Source of the DNA: Acorus gramineus
Lineage: Eukaryota > Streptophyta > Magnoliopsida > Acorales > Acoraceae
Length of the DNA: 64,000 bases
Direction: 5' to 3'
NCBI GenBank assembly: GCA_030737835.1
Contig: JAUJYN010000013.1
Coordinates: forward strand, 3,429,759 to 3,493,758
Shown here: piece after piece, positions 10,238-22,360 of the stretch
Layout of the letters: every line of letters begins with the position of its first letter
Numbering within the stretch: the first letter of the stretch is position 1
Made by a program: the position numbers and the translations under genes
Notes under the pieces: generated by a model
What the model was told of the DNA's origin: nothing
The model's database searches: none
What the model saw: only the letters and a program-made list of their open reading frames with translations

Positions 10238-13200
10238 TTTCTGCATTCATTATAATTTAAGCATCAGATGAAGAAGTACAAAATACTTTAAGCATAGAAT
10301 ATTTCTAAACAATAAAACATATGTTCATACAAATAAAGCAGGATAATCTGACTTAGTACTTAATATAACTAAAGCAGGATAATAATAGTTTAAGCAACAA
10401 GATTTTTGTATGTCTTCCTATTATGTCCAAAGCCCTTGCATCTAGAACAACGATACAGTGTCACTGCGTCCGGATTTGCTTGTGACTCGATCCAATTTTT
10501 CTTCTTCCTCCCTGACCTGATCTTGGTTAATGGAGGTTTGATGATTATGTCGCCTTCTTCCCCCTCCGTTCTCTGAACCACCTACTACAGGTAGGATTGC
10601 TGCGGCATAAGCTTGATGGTACAAATCTGCTCGAAAATAGTGTGAACAATATTCATGTATAGATCCATTTATCTTCAACACCGCGGCACATGCATGAACA
10701 CATGGCGGCCCATATACCTGCCATCTTCTACATGTACGTGTGCGCTCAATAAAGTTTACTGCTTCGTTTCGCCTCCCACGAACCTCGAAATGTACTTCAT
10801 CGGAACACCGTACTTGCAGCCCATGACTATCAGCTTAGATCTTCTATAATTTTTTCACGACAGATGGGCACAAAAAAGTCTCCCAATTGCTAGATTCATT
10901 GCGTCTCCATCATTTGAACGCGTATATGATCAACCATTTGGACTATTGGAAGGTTGCGGGCTTCAAGTATCCATGAATTGAATGACTCAGCACAGTTAGA
11001 GTACATTTCCCCATATCTTTCTCTTGAAAACAATGCATTAGCCCAATGATTTGGGTCGGAGTCCTCAACCCACTTCGCAGCTTGTTCAGAGTATCAACAC
11101 ATGTGTGCTAGGGCTCTTGTATAGTCTTTTATCCTGAGTCCATAAGTTGCAACATCTAAAAGTTAGAGCAATTTCTTTCTAATGGTTATACTAAACTTAC
11201 TAGCGATAGCTTCTCTAAAGTTCATCTTCAAGTGTCGTAGACAATATGAATGATGTGATGTAGGGAAGACTTCAGGGATAGCTAACATCAATCCCTTACC
11301 CCTATCAGAAATGAAAGTGATCGTTTGATCTGCAGATATGATTTTTTTGAGGCATGTCAATGTCCACGTCCAATTGTCTTCGGTCTCTTGATCCACAACT
11401 GAAAATGCTAATGGAAAGAAACCTTCATCTCCATTCTTAGCAATGATACCTAGCAAAATACCTTGATATTTTGATTTGAGAAATGTTCCATCTAGGAACA
11501 ACAAATGCCTACAACCTATTTCAAAACCAATGAGTAAGCACCAAAGCATACAAAGAATCATTTAAATCTATGGTCATCAAGAGTGCATTCAAGCTCCACA
11601 TAACTTCCGGGATTTGTAGCCATCACCGCATCAGCATATCACCGAAGATTATCGAATGAGAGGGATTCATCTCCATGCAAGTCCTTGCAAGCCACCTCTT
11701 TCCCGTGCCAAGCCTTGTGATATGGTAATTAGATTCCATAATCCCTAAACACGTCCTTTACTATATCTCTGGGTCAATACAATGGGGTGTCAATAAGCTT
11801 AGTCCTTGTAATCTCACCCACCCATCTTCGCGATGCTCTTGGATGACCATTTGTTGATATTCCACCACCACATGAATGAATATTGTTCAACGATTTGATT
11901 TGGAAGTAAGGTGTCACGCCCCAGGGCGGCCGTCCCCGGGACGCGGCAGGTGTATATATCATATCAGAAGCCTACACATGAGGTCAAACATATATACTCT
12001 AAAACCACAGATAAAAATGACAACACAGATCAAACAGGGCTGACATAATATATACACAATATAGCGGAAGCTAAAAACTGAGTCTGTAACCCAAAACATA
12101 TTACAGACTCGATACACAATCATATGTCCTGTGAGAGCCAATATACATAGCAACAACTGAATATATACAGACGCGTGCCAAGCACGGAAATAAAATACAT
12201 ACAGTCAAGAAAAGGGATGCTGATAGCCTCTGGCACTCGCGGACGTAGCGCTGCTCCGCTACTGAAGGAATCCCTCGGAAAGCTCCAACTGCTGCTCCGG
12301 CTCCAGCTCAGGCTCAGTGACAACTGGGGAAAACATATGCGAGGGGTGAGCCACACGCTCAGTGAACAGCACAACCCATGCATCACAGACAATATTTACC
12401 AATATTTCCATTGTTTATCCAGCCTCTAAGACATAACAACATAATCCAGTGGTTCGTACCTCGCCGAACCACCATACCCTCACCCTCACCCATCAATGGG
12501 CGACATAGGCTATTGGGACTGATAATCATCCATTCACAAATCCAGCGGGTCGCTCATCGCCAACCCACTACACCCTCACCCTCACCCTACCACGGGTGAC
12601 ATAGGATTTTGGGACTGACTAGGCTGTTGGTCACCCTTGGTCCACCGATAGTCTCTCCTCCACTCCGTAGGCCGCTTGGTCTCCACCCACAACTTCCGCA
12701 CAGTCCGAAACCAAATCAGGAGGTGCCTACTGATGTGGGTCCTCCGAAGGACGGCCTTTCTAACGCGGGGGTAGCCTCTACCGGATCCAACGCAGGGAAC
12801 AGAACAGCCTATCCATACGCATATGATCCACTCGGATCCGCCGACAACACATCTCTACCACTCAAATGTCATGAACTCTTCAGAGTTCCTCCAGGGCGCA
12901 TATCCAAGATGCGGGGAATAAGTACAATCAAAAGCAATGTTGGAATATCATTGGGGGAAAGAAACTCGGGAGGGCGGCGTGAGTTCCCGATACAGGATAC
13001 CCCGACAACCAAACAAGGAACACGGAGTACCCTAACACGGGTCTCACCGCTGTCCTCGCAAGGCCCCTCCCCTATAATATTCACTAATCATGCTAATAAT
13101 CATACCAATCATACAACATTACTTATAATATTATTGGGACTAGAAACCTTGGGAGGGCAGCGTGAGTTCCCGATACAGGACACCCCGACAACCAAACAAG

Positions 13201-13601
13201 GAACACGGAGTACCCTAACACGGGTCTCAATGTTGACCTCGCAAGGCTCCTCCCGATAATATTACCTAAGGCATGCGATTTAACATACACTAGCATTTAA
13301 TTTAATAAATAAACTAGTAGGACGCATACATAGGCCGAGGTTTCCTAACATGAAACAGGGGACATGGTGCATGGCTCATACACATATCCTAAGGGTGCAA
13401 GTCCCTAACATACAAGTCTAGGGTAGCATGCATTCTACATTTAAATCATGCAAGCATGGAATACATATTACAACAGGTTAATATAATCCATGACGCCCCA
13501 GGAGAGGTCGGTATACGCCCAAGTGCGTATAACGCCTCTCTACTGGGTTGGATTGTCCCACTCACCAGTATCTGGGTCGTCGCGCGACCGCCCGCCTAGA
13601 T

Positions 13602-14924
13602 CTGCAAGATAGACATTCAATATGGTGAGTTAAAATCCACAAATACTACAAAATACACAAGAACTTACATAAACCCACAACTAAACTCCCAACACTCGGG
13701 CAAACGTGCATACGACCCGCACGCACGCTAGCCCGAGCATCCCGGCAAGCACCCGCCCGGGCGCACCGCCGCGCCTCGGCCCGCGTACTCCGCGCACCGC
13801 CGCGCCTCGGCCCGCCGCCGAGACACGCCGCCGAGCCTCCCGTGTGCACCGCGCGCCCCCTGCGCCCCAGCGCAGCCGCCCGCGCACACCCCGCACGCCA
13901 TCGCTGGCCCGCGAGCACCCCGCACGCCCCGCGCGTAGCGCCTCGCCCCGCGCGCACCCCGCGCGCACCACCTGCCTCTACCCGCACGCACCACGCGCGC
14001 ACCGCCAGCTCCGCCCCGCAGCGGTGCCCAACGCCCAGCACCCCAGCGCCCAGCACCCTCGGCCAGCACCCGGTACCCGCGACCCAGCGCCCATCGCTCA
14101 GCGCCCAGCACCCGAGACCCTCACCCAGCGTCCACGCGCACGCACGCGCAACACGCGCCCAGCGCGCCTGCCAGCCTGCCCGCGCTGCTGCCCGCGTTGC
14201 CTGCCTGCGCGCGTCGCCGAGTGGCCCGAGCACCGTTCGCCTGCACGCCCGGGGCACTGCCCGCCTGATACCTGAGCGCCCCTGCCCTGCTCGCCTGCGC
14301 GCCCAGCCTGCTCGCCCGGCCTGCCAGCGCGCACAGCCCAGCTAGCCTACCCGAATGCATCTCCCTTCACCCCCCGAGCGCACGCCCGCGGGCGCACCCG
14401 CGCGCACGCGCTCGCGCGCCCAGCAAACTGGTGCACTGCTCCCTGCCTACCCGAGCTAACCCTGCCAGCTTGCCCTGCACACACTGCCCTCACAGCCATC
14501 ATCCCCAGCACCGCCACCCAGCACCTCGCGCACAGCCCGCCCAGCTCCTCGCGCCCAGCTCACCTAGCTCCAGCCGCTCGACCAGACCTTGCACGACCAG
14601 CACGCACAGCACGCCCTGCACGCGCGCTCAACTGGCCACCAGCGCCCCCTAGCGCACGCCAGCGCACACACCCGCGCGCACGCACGCGCGCACGCCCGCG
14701 CGCGTCCAGCCCGCGCGCTGCCTGCGCTGCTGCCGCTGCTGCCTGCTGCCCGGAACAGACTCTGCCTGTCGAGCACCTCCAACCACCCATCCCACGGCCG
14801 CCGACCACCTCCGACCACCCCCAACCACCCCCGACAGCCTCCCACAGCCGCCGACCACCCCTCATACACAGATCCACACTCCTAGCATACATCTATGCAA
14901 GAAAAGTGAAGAAAAGGACCTTAC
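13602..14924 (-). other. CpG-dense tract of LTR copy A framed by splice-like sites
   Basis: On the minus strand a donor-like TTG|GTAAGG (at 14924) precedes the tract and a polypyrimidine-poor acceptor TATCTTGCAG (at 13602) follows it. A 35-nt conserved segment and GTGAGTGGG come next. The tract consists of GCGC, GCGTGC and CGGG words, dominated by G on this strand. Long open frames in it are composition artefacts, not genes. Copies B and C have the same frame but little collinear sequence inside. Confidence 0.5.
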
Positions 14925-15240
14925 CAAGGGGAGGAAGCGAAGTCCGGGTGCTCTCCGCGCACCGAAACCCTTCTCAACGGCCCTCCTACGCCCCGATCTA
15001 CCACGGCCTTCGAACCGGGCCAAAACAGAGGAGAAAGAGAGGAGGTCGGAGTGGCTAGAGTCGTCGGAAAAGGGATTTGAAACCACCGGGGTGTAGATCG
15101 GGACCCGATCTACACTTCCTATGTTTTGGGTTTTTGATTTTGAGGGGTCTAGGGGGCTCAAAAGTGAGAAAAATGGGGAAGAGGAGAGAGGGGAAGGTTG
15201 GTAGGGATGATGAATAGTGCTACTCGAAATTTGATCCCAC

Positions 15241-15250
15241 CTTTATATAG
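15241..15250 (-). promoter_or_regulatory. TATA box candidate in LTR copy A
   Basis: On the minus strand this reads CTATATAAAG, about 263 bp inside the TGTTATATAT end of the LTR. It is the expected place for a U3 promoter. Copy B has a degraded version (CTACTTAAAAGG) at the equivalent place. Confidence 0.5.
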
Positions 15251-15922
15251 TGTGCGACTTAAAAACTCGGATACGCCCCGGAACTGCGAAATTTCAGGAA
15301 CGTTACCGGAATTCGATGAAATTTTCGTGAGAGGCTTAAAATGGCACCAGGACACCAAATATGCAGTTAGATTTCCAATCGGAGTCCTCTAGCTCAGGAC
15401 GATAGCTAACAGTCCAAAAATTAGCGGTTCCGATCGAAAACCCTAAAAATTTTAAAAACTGCCAGGACGCTCCAACGGTTACCAGCAGGTTAAAAGTGAC
15501 ACATATATAACATAAGGGCCTAACCCGACTCTCGAGTAATGACTTGCCATCAACAAGAAGGGTGTTTGCACTTGGTAGTTACCCGTACCTTATCGTTCTT
15601 CACGTATTCAAAATCAAATGAATGCGCTATAGAATAATTGGTCAACTGCATTCGAAAATCTTCAACATTTTCAAATTGTTGATTCACCGAATGAATGATA
15701 TTCTCCCAAAAGCTTGTTAGCATCCCACCGCTTGAACTCCCACAAACGGCCTCCCCTTGAGAAACCATGCTACAAGATGTAGGTACTGAAGATGTTGGTA
15801 TTGTCGGGCCCAGGTTCAGGTGGACACTGTTGGACATCCTACAATTCATTCCCATCTTAGCATTAGAAGTCATACAATAAACCATATGAAACATTGTCAT
15901 ATAGTAGTAAAAATGATATATC

Positions 15923-16006
15923 CTACACTATTATGGTTACTTAGTACAATGTTAACTAGTACGGGTACATTGTTAAATCATATGAGTACACTGTTACTAT
16001 ATAATT
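15923..16006 (+). repeat. 21-bp-periodic motif cluster 5, in transposase intron 1
   Basis: Four units at exactly 21-bp spacing: 15923, 15944, 15965 and 15986 (GTACAATGTTAAC, GTACATTGTTAAA, GTACACTGTTACT). They lie in the intron between transposase exons 1 and 2. Confidence 0.8.
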
Positions 16007-16466
16007 AAACCATTGGATCATGACAAAAGGTAGTAAAACAATTTACCTTTGTCCTCCATCTCCAGTAGAGCTTTGTTCAGAATTTATGAAAAAATTAATC
16101 CAGGACCCACACATCTTGTGAATGTCATACATAGTCTCAACATCTTCATTGTTCACAAGAGTCGTTCTCATATTTTCTTGAACAGGAATGTCGTACTTCA
16201 AAATGACTGTCGATGCATCGAACTTCCATCTTTCACATAATTTACTTACAATATCTGAAAGTGTTGTAGTTCTACCAACATGAACTACTCGTGTTTCTCC
16301 GTTGTAGGAACAAAATGCCATTAGGGTATCCATGTATAAACTCAAATATTCTGCAAAAACGAATCATGTATTCAATCTCAGAACAATATAAAATGCATTA
16401 CGTACAATATTAATGTCACATACACACTGTGTATCTACTAAACATAAAAATGAGATTCTACACTGA

Positions 16467-16550
16467 GTACACTATTAATTGATATGGGTACATCGTTAAT
16501 TTATTTGGGTACACTGTTAATTGATTTGGGAACAACGTAATCGTATCTCC
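16467..16550 (+). repeat. 21-bp-periodic motif cluster 6, upstream of transposase
   Basis: Units at 16467, 16488, 16509 and 16530, spaced exactly 21 bp. The cleanest unit is GTACACTGTTAATTGATTTG. The cluster is about 135 bp 5' of the transposase ATG. Confidence 0.8.
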
Positions 16551-16958
16551 GTATAACCATCAGAGTTATATGAATAGTATCAGTTGACATGAATGCTAAC
16601 ACAGTCTGCATTTTATACTGTAACATAAATCCAGAACCAAAAGCAGTGCCATTGTTATTCAAACAATCTCTTTAGTTAGAGCATTATGATTCTCTATACC
16701 TATTTGTAACTCGTGGTTTCTTCACCATCACCGTGAGTTTTCAATGGAGAAGAAGAAGATTGGATGGTTCAACCATAGTCATTATCGATCTCTAGGTGCG
16801 ATTTAGGGTGTCGGAGACCTGTTTTTCAGTGGTTCAGCCGTCATAGCCATGGGAGGGTGTTAGGGTTTTGAATGGACTGTTCGGACGGTTGGGGAAGAAG
16901 AAGGGAAGGGAAAAACTAATTGTTGAAGGGGTATATTGGATATGCTAACGGAGGAAGC

Positions 16959-17087
16959 AAACGGCAGCTGTTAGTTTGGACCTAGAAATAATTAAATCAG
17001 GGTTAGGGACCTAGAAATATCTTGAAAAGGTCCAAGGACCTAAAAATATTGAGGGATAGGCTGGGGGGACCTCTAATTAATTTCTCC
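16959..17087 (-). repeat. Right terminal inverted repeat of the MULE
   Basis: It runs from AAACGGCAGCTGTTAGT to TTAATTTCTCC and mirrors the left end with a handful of substitutions and one 1-bp size difference. Confidence 0.93.
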
Positions 17088-17245
17088 ATTTTTTTTTATA
17101 CTTTTTCTTATTTAAGAAAACTAAATATTACTTTCAATTATAATGTTATATGTAGTGTTATTTAATATATGCTTAGTTATTTCATCAAAGGTAAAAAAAG
17201 AAAAAATTAACACAATGGAGCTAATTTTATGTACAATATAATTTT

Positions 17246-17560
17246 TGTTGTGAATATAGTGGATAACCACCACTAATCCTAGCCATAACCTCCCCCACTC
17301 TTCAACTCCGTAACCCCTCTCATTTAACTCCATAACCCCCACTATTAATCACCCCACTATCTACCCCCTCACCTCTATAGACTTATAATACCTTACCTTT
17401 GGGATTCTTCCATGCGCACCCTATAAATAGAGGGGTTTCTCATGTATTCCACAACCAACCAACAAATAATGAATAAGAATCTCTCTCTACTTCTCTTCTA
17501 TATGGTTGTGTGCGTTGTTTATGTATACTTGTGTGTATGTATTCTACTTAGTTTATAACA
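17246..17560 (+). repeat. 5' LTR of the copia element
   Basis: 315 bp. A TATA-like CCTATAAATAGAGG lies at about 17421-17434. It is identical in length to the 3' LTR at 28382-28696. Confidence 0.93.
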
Positions 17561-17936
17561 CGTTATCAGCACGAGAAGCTCTTTGTTAAAGAGAAAGATT
17601 TGTATTCGGTGGATTGTTAATGATCTACATCAAAAATATTCTCCCATGCCTTACATCCATAATTAATCCACTGTTGTTATAAGCATGGCATGTTATTCTA
17701 TAATTTATATATATTATGTTGGTTTATTATATTCATGAATGATTTTATTAGCATGAGTAGAACCCATGATTTTATTATATTCACCATCATGCCCTATTTG
17801 AAAACACCCATACTATTTTGACAGCACCATGATTCCTTTTTGTATTTTTTTAATAATGAAAATTAAAAGTTTTCCCTGGACTTCAACATAAATTTCATTT
17901 TTGCATGTGGCATAAATATCTTCTTAATTATTTTAT

Positions 17937-18211
17937 GGGATTTTTAGTTTTAAGTCCCTACAAACCATCATATTTAGTGATCGATCCCTCCCTTCTTCGT
18001 ATTTAGGTTTTAGTCCCCCGATTTAAAGGATAATTCATGGATAGGTCCCTCACAGGGACTAAAAAGTAAATTAAATAATTTATGGATAGGTCCATCTCAG
18101 GGACTAAAAAGGAACTATCATTTAAATCTGGGGACTAAAACCTAAATACAAAGAAGGGAGGGATCGATCACTAAATATGATGGTTTGTGGGGACTTAAAA
18201 CTAAAAATCCC
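17937..18211. mobile_element. 275-bp foldback MITE inside the copia element
   Basis: The ends are GGGATTTTTAGTTTTAAGTC and its reverse complement. The arms of about 125 bp include CTTCTTCGTATTTAGGTTTT and GATCGATCCCTCCCTTC. The flanking nonamers TTATTTTAT and TTAATTTAT match 8 of 9. It inserted after the copia element, in its leader or gag region. Confidence 0.85.
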
Positions 18212-18540
18212 TTAATTTATTTATTCAACATATATAGTGCTTCGATTACTATACTGTGGTTACAGAACCATGACATGCCATTCCACATATAAAATAATTA
18301 AAAAAAAATCATATTAGTCTCAATCTGTTCCATATTCATATATATGTGGAAAAAAAAATTGGCTGATATGATTAAAATTTGTAGCTTAAATTTTTTTCTA
18401 TTTGACTATATGGAATTATATTTTGATGTTTCATTTATTGCTTAGATTTGTGCTAACATCAGTCCTTATTTCTTGCATCAATTAATTTGATATTTATATT
18501 TGATTTGATATCCATTTTAATGTTACAATGTCACGTGTCT

Positions 18541-18820
18541 CTATAGGATCATACAAAAATTGGGTTCACATGGATTCTTGAATGACTATACAAAAATTAT
18601 GAATAATGTGTCCTGGTAGGACTATACAAGTTTTATTTTATTTTGTTCCTGAAAGACTATACAAAAATTATTATATGGATGTTTCGAGGATCATGTAAAA
18701 GATATGATTAAAAGTGTAAAAGATATAATTTTATTATCCCCGAAGGATTATATAAAATTAATGGCTACTTGAATCCTGTAGGACTGTACAAGTTATGAAA
18801 TATTTATGGGTCCTTTAAGG

Positions 18821-18856
<36 letters not shown>
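18541..18856. repeat. Imperfect GGACTATACAA repeats and a (TA)n tract in the copia leader
   Basis: About eight variants of GGACTATACAAAAATTAT (also GGATCATACAA, GGATTATATAA, GGACTGTACAA) occur at irregular 30-50-bp spacing between 18541 and 18815. They are followed by a TA dinucleotide run at 18824-18856. Confidence 0.65.
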
Positions 18857-18860
<4 letters not shown>

Positions 18861-21257
18861 TTCTCTCCATGTATCCCAGTAGAAACATATAAAAAGTGTG
18901 GTTAATTTTCACCATTATAATGAGAGAATTTAAAGAAAAATACCTCATTGACAATAGTCCATCGACCATTATGCCTTAAATATGCTCTAGTGGTAGCAAT
19001 ATTGAAAGCAAAAGTATTATTATCAAATTTCATGTCTTCTCATTGCTGAACAATGAGCTTTGATAATAATATAAATATAAAAAAAAATCATGAAACCCGA
19101 TCTATTGACTCAGCATCTCTGCCCAAAGAAAATTTATTTTATTTTGAGCAATGGACATGATCAAGGGTTATTTCATGGTTAATAAAACCACAACAATCGT
19201 AGAGATGATAAGTTATCGGAAACCACCAGAAGTGGAATGGTGTTGAATGAAAGCAAGGGAAAAGTTTACATAACAAACCCCTAAAATGCAAAAGAAAATT
19301 ATTATCATCCATGCTGTATTTCAGATAATAATTTTGGTCACATACCTGAAATATGTCCAAATCTTTAAATTGGTTACGTACCTGAAGTACGCTTAAACTC
19401 TTTATTAGTCATGTACTTGATATATGATTAGATATTTGTCAATTTTATATTTACATCTTTATTTTTCTATGTTATATGAAATGCAGTTTTACATTTCTAG
19501 ATTTATGTTATTCTTCTCATATTTTTTGTAGAATAAAGTATGAAAATTATAATATTATATCTTGAATATTATAAAATTGTTTGTAAGCTCCAGAAGAGCA
19601 AACATCATATGATCATGGATTATATAATGGTGCTTCGAACAATTAAAAATTCTATTGCATACCCATTAAAGAACGAGAAGATTCTTTCATCCAATTATGT
19701 GCATTATTTTTTTGGATTGTCATTTTAATGAGACAATATTCCCTTCGTTAGGGGGAGGGAAGACGTATCTGAAGTACGATCTGTTCCTGAAGAACGACAA
19801 GAATTATCGTGGAATACATCCACTCTGTCTCATCTAGACTCATGTACCGCTCAACGTGAAAATCAAATTCCTAATGCACGCCAGAAGTGTGACAGACTTA
19901 TAGGTTCAAAAGATTCAGCTCTCCAGAAGTGGAGATCAAATGAAAAATCATGCTCTAATAATGCTCCAGAAGAACTTATACATAATGCTTCAGAAGAGAT
20001 TATGAACAATAGATCCACTTTCTCTAAAAAATCCAGAAAAGTATAATGTCTCTGAAGATAAACGAGTCCCAGAAGTGACTACACAAATTCTTGAAGAGGA
20101 AAAGGTACCTAATAATATTAAGATCTCTATATTTTATATGCATATAAGAGAAATATGGAATCACAAATAAATGATCATTGATGACATATTTATCTTATGA
20201 AATAGCTACTGAAGTTTCAAAGAGCGATGATTGCAATGAGACACACAACATAAATGAATGTCGACAAGGAAATAATTGGCCAAAGTGGAAAGATACTATT
20301 CAAGAAGAATTGGGTTTTCTTGAAAAATGTGGTGTATTCGAACCTATAATACATACCCCAAAAGATATTAAACCTGAAGGTTACAAATGGGTGTTTGTAA
20401 GAAAACAAAATGAGAAAATAAAATTGCTAGATATAAAACACGTCTTGTGTGTTGTGTCTGTGTCATTTGGAGCGCCCTGTTTGAAGATTTGGGTACATAA
20501 TTTTTTTTTCTTAAGTTATGTATTCCTGATTTGGTGTTTGGATTTGATTTTGTTAAAATCCAAGATGAAGAGGTTTAAATATGAGTTTACTATGAGATGT
20601 CCAGTTTTGAGTTAGCTTTCGCACAGAAGTGGAATTAGATCAACTGGATTCTTGTAGTAAAAGTTATGGGTATTTTTCCAAGTATACCCCGGGGATGGAA
20701 ATTCTGGCAGCAGCCCTGCTTGATGTTTAGCTCTAATTTCGGATTAGCTAGAAGGATTATCTGACCATGGAATAAACATGAAAGTTGTAGATAATCTTCT
20801 TATCTTTCCATCGGTCTTGGAATCAAGCAATTCGGAGCTGTATCGGGGAAGTTATGGCTGTTCCAGTGAAGCTTGCGCAGAATTTCTAGTCGGAGGGCGA
20901 CTTAGTAAATTCTCCTTTAGATATTTGATAAATATCTTCTCTCTCTCTCTCTCTCTCCCCTCTCACTTCCACGACAACCTCTGCTGGGCTCTCTCTTCCT
21001 CTCATTTTAAGCCCCCCATGTGTTTGGTTTAAGTTCTCAATGAGAAGGTGAAGGTGGAGGAGGAAGTGGTGGTGGATCTTTGTGTTGTGTGATTGTTTGT
21101 TCTCCCCTCTCTCAAGCTCTCTTTGCATGGTTCCCCCCCCCCCTGTTTTTGCTGCCATGGAAGGCTGAAGAGGAGGCTGAGTGGTGGTGGTGGTTCCGGT
21201 GGCGGCGTTTCGGTGTGCGAAGGGCCCCGAACCCTCCCCTTTTGTTCCCCCTCCAAG

Positions 21258-21965
21258 GTGAGCTCCTCCCCTCCTTTTTCTTGGTTTCTTTGGCTTAAGG
21301 GGTTGGGGGAAAGTCATGCTTGCTAGGTAGTTGGGTTTGGGTGTGTGTGAGGGGTTAGGATGGGTGAAAAAGGGGTTAAAAGGGCTTGGGCGCGCGCTGG
21401 GCGCGGTCTGCGCGCTGGCGGGCGCAGGCGGGCGTGCAGTCGCGCGCGCGGGTCCGCGGGTGCAGGCGCGAGCGGGGGTGCGAGCGGGGGTGCGCTCGGG
21501 TGCGCGCGAGCTCGCGCGGGGGTGCGCGCGAGCATGCGCGCGCGCGGGTAGGGTGCCTGGGTGCGGGGCAGGGCGCCTGGGCATGCGCCTGGGCGCGGAG
21601 CTAGGAACCAGTGTGTGCGCGTGCTGGGGCGTGCGCGCAGTGCGCGCGGGGGCGCGCTGGGCTGAACGCGCGGTGCGCGCGGGGGCGCGCGAGCTTGCGC
21701 GTGCGTGCGGCAGTGCGTCGGGGCGCGCGGGCAGGCGCGCGGCAGTGCGCCGATGGTGCTGGCGTGCGTGCGTGCGTGCGCATTCGTGCGTGCGCGTGCG
21801 GGTGGCTGTGCGTATGGCTGCCCGGGGGTTCGGGAATGAGTTGGGGTGCTCAGGCTCACGTGCGTACGGGCCGTATGTACGTTTGCTCGAGTATTGTGTA
21901 TTTTTAATGTATTTTTGGGTTTATTTGTGTGTTTTACTCACCAAGTTGATTACCCTGTCTTGCAG
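21258..21965 (+). other. CpG-dense tract of LTR copy C framed by splice-like sites
   Basis: Donor-like CCAAG|GTGAGC at 21258 and acceptor-like CTGTCTTGCAG ending at 21965 frame the tract. The segment ATCTTGACGGACGGTCGC follows and continues to GGTGAGTGGG. The tract contains alternating runs such as GCGTGCGTGCGTGCG at about 21762-21780. No gene is supported in it. Confidence 0.5.
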
Positions 21966-22360
21966 ATCTTGACGGACGGTCGCGCGACGACCCGGTTATT
22001 GGTGAGTGGGACAACCCAACCCAGTTGGGAGGCGCTATATGGACTTGGGCGTATACCGTCCTCCCCTGGGGCACCATAGTTAATATTAACTGATTAATAT
22101 GTAATTTGTGCAAGCATGATTAGTGTGTAGAATGCATGCCACCCTAGACTTGTATGTTAGGGACTTGCACCCATAGGATATGTGTAAGAGCCGTGCATCC
22201 TGTCACCCTGTTCATATGATAGGAAGCCTCGACCTATGCATGTGTCCTACTAGTTTGATTTATTAATTAAATGCAAACTTATGCTATTTTAGTATGCCTT
22301 GGGGAATATAAAGGGGGCCTTGCGAGGTCAACATTGAGACCCGGGCTAGGGTACTCCGTG

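Larger units (their letters stand above)
11912..15512 (-). mobile_element. LTR copy A: 3.6-kb solo-LTR-like element inside the MULE transposase
   Basis: 3601 bp bounded by TG...CA (TGTCACGCCCC at 11912, ATATATAACA at 15512) and by exact 5-bp repeats TAAGG (11907-11911, 15513-15517), as for retroviral-type integration. No second LTR, PBS, gag or pol is present, so it is most simply a solo LTR of a long-LTR retroelement. I assign transcription to the minus strand. In that direction the end reads GGGGCGTGACA, common at plant LTR 3' ends, and CTATATAAAG (15241-15250) is a good TATA box. Internal tandem segments repeat the CACCCTCACCCTCACCC block and the GGAACACGGAGTACCCTAAC block. The region 13690-14880 is extremely CpG-rich. 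Confidence 0.85.
10390..16333 (-). pseudogene. MULE transposase (MURA-like), split by an LTR insertion and stop codons
   Basis: Read from 16333 downward: exon 1 (16047-16333, ATG at 16331-16333, donor GTAAAT) encodes a PB1-like N-terminus (SYNGETRVVHVGRTTTLSDI). Exon 2 starts at 15838 in phase and ends in KCKHPSC followed by an in-frame TGA. Reading resumes beyond the 3.6-kb insert with FQIKSLNNIHSC and HPRASRRW (about 11800-11905). Next are LRWYADAVMATNPGSY, the transposase core with Asp residues in FLDGTFLKSKYQG and FISDRGKGL (11163-11561), an imperfect SWIM finger (CRRWQVYGPPCVHACAA, about 10700), and a zinc knuckle CSRCKGFGH whose last Cys is Tyr (KTY). Stops and frame breaks plus the insertion make it non-functional. 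Confidence 0.85.
7993..17087. mobile_element. Mutator-like element (MULE) with Ulp1 protease gene and transposase, interrupted by an LTR
   Basis: The ends are 129-bp terminal inverted repeats (7993-8121 and 16959-17087), starting GGGAAAATTAATTAGAGG on the left and GGAGAAATTAATTAGAGG on the right. The flanks ATTTTTTTT at 7984-7992 and 17088-17096 form a 9-bp TSD, the hallmark of Mutator superfamily insertion, although the sequence is low-complexity. Inside, a Ulp1-like protease gene (+) and a MURA-type transposase (-) lie tail to tail. That matches known ULP-carrying plant MULEs. Removing the nested LTR A and its TSD leaves about 5.5 kb. Both genes are mutated, so the copy is not autonomous. 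Confidence 0.92.

Noticed and set aside
12609..13259. 216-residue plus-strand frame in LTR copy A with an internal repeat
   Set aside because: It follows the tandem-repeat structure of the LTR; the equivalent in copies B and C is broken.
13646..14892. Long Arg/Ala/Gly/Pro-rich open frames on both strands in copy A (up to 203 residues), and the like at 21323-21972 and 24259-25150
   Set aside because: They occur in most frames at once, reflect stop-poor CpG composition, lack motifs, and lie in non-coding LTR tracts.
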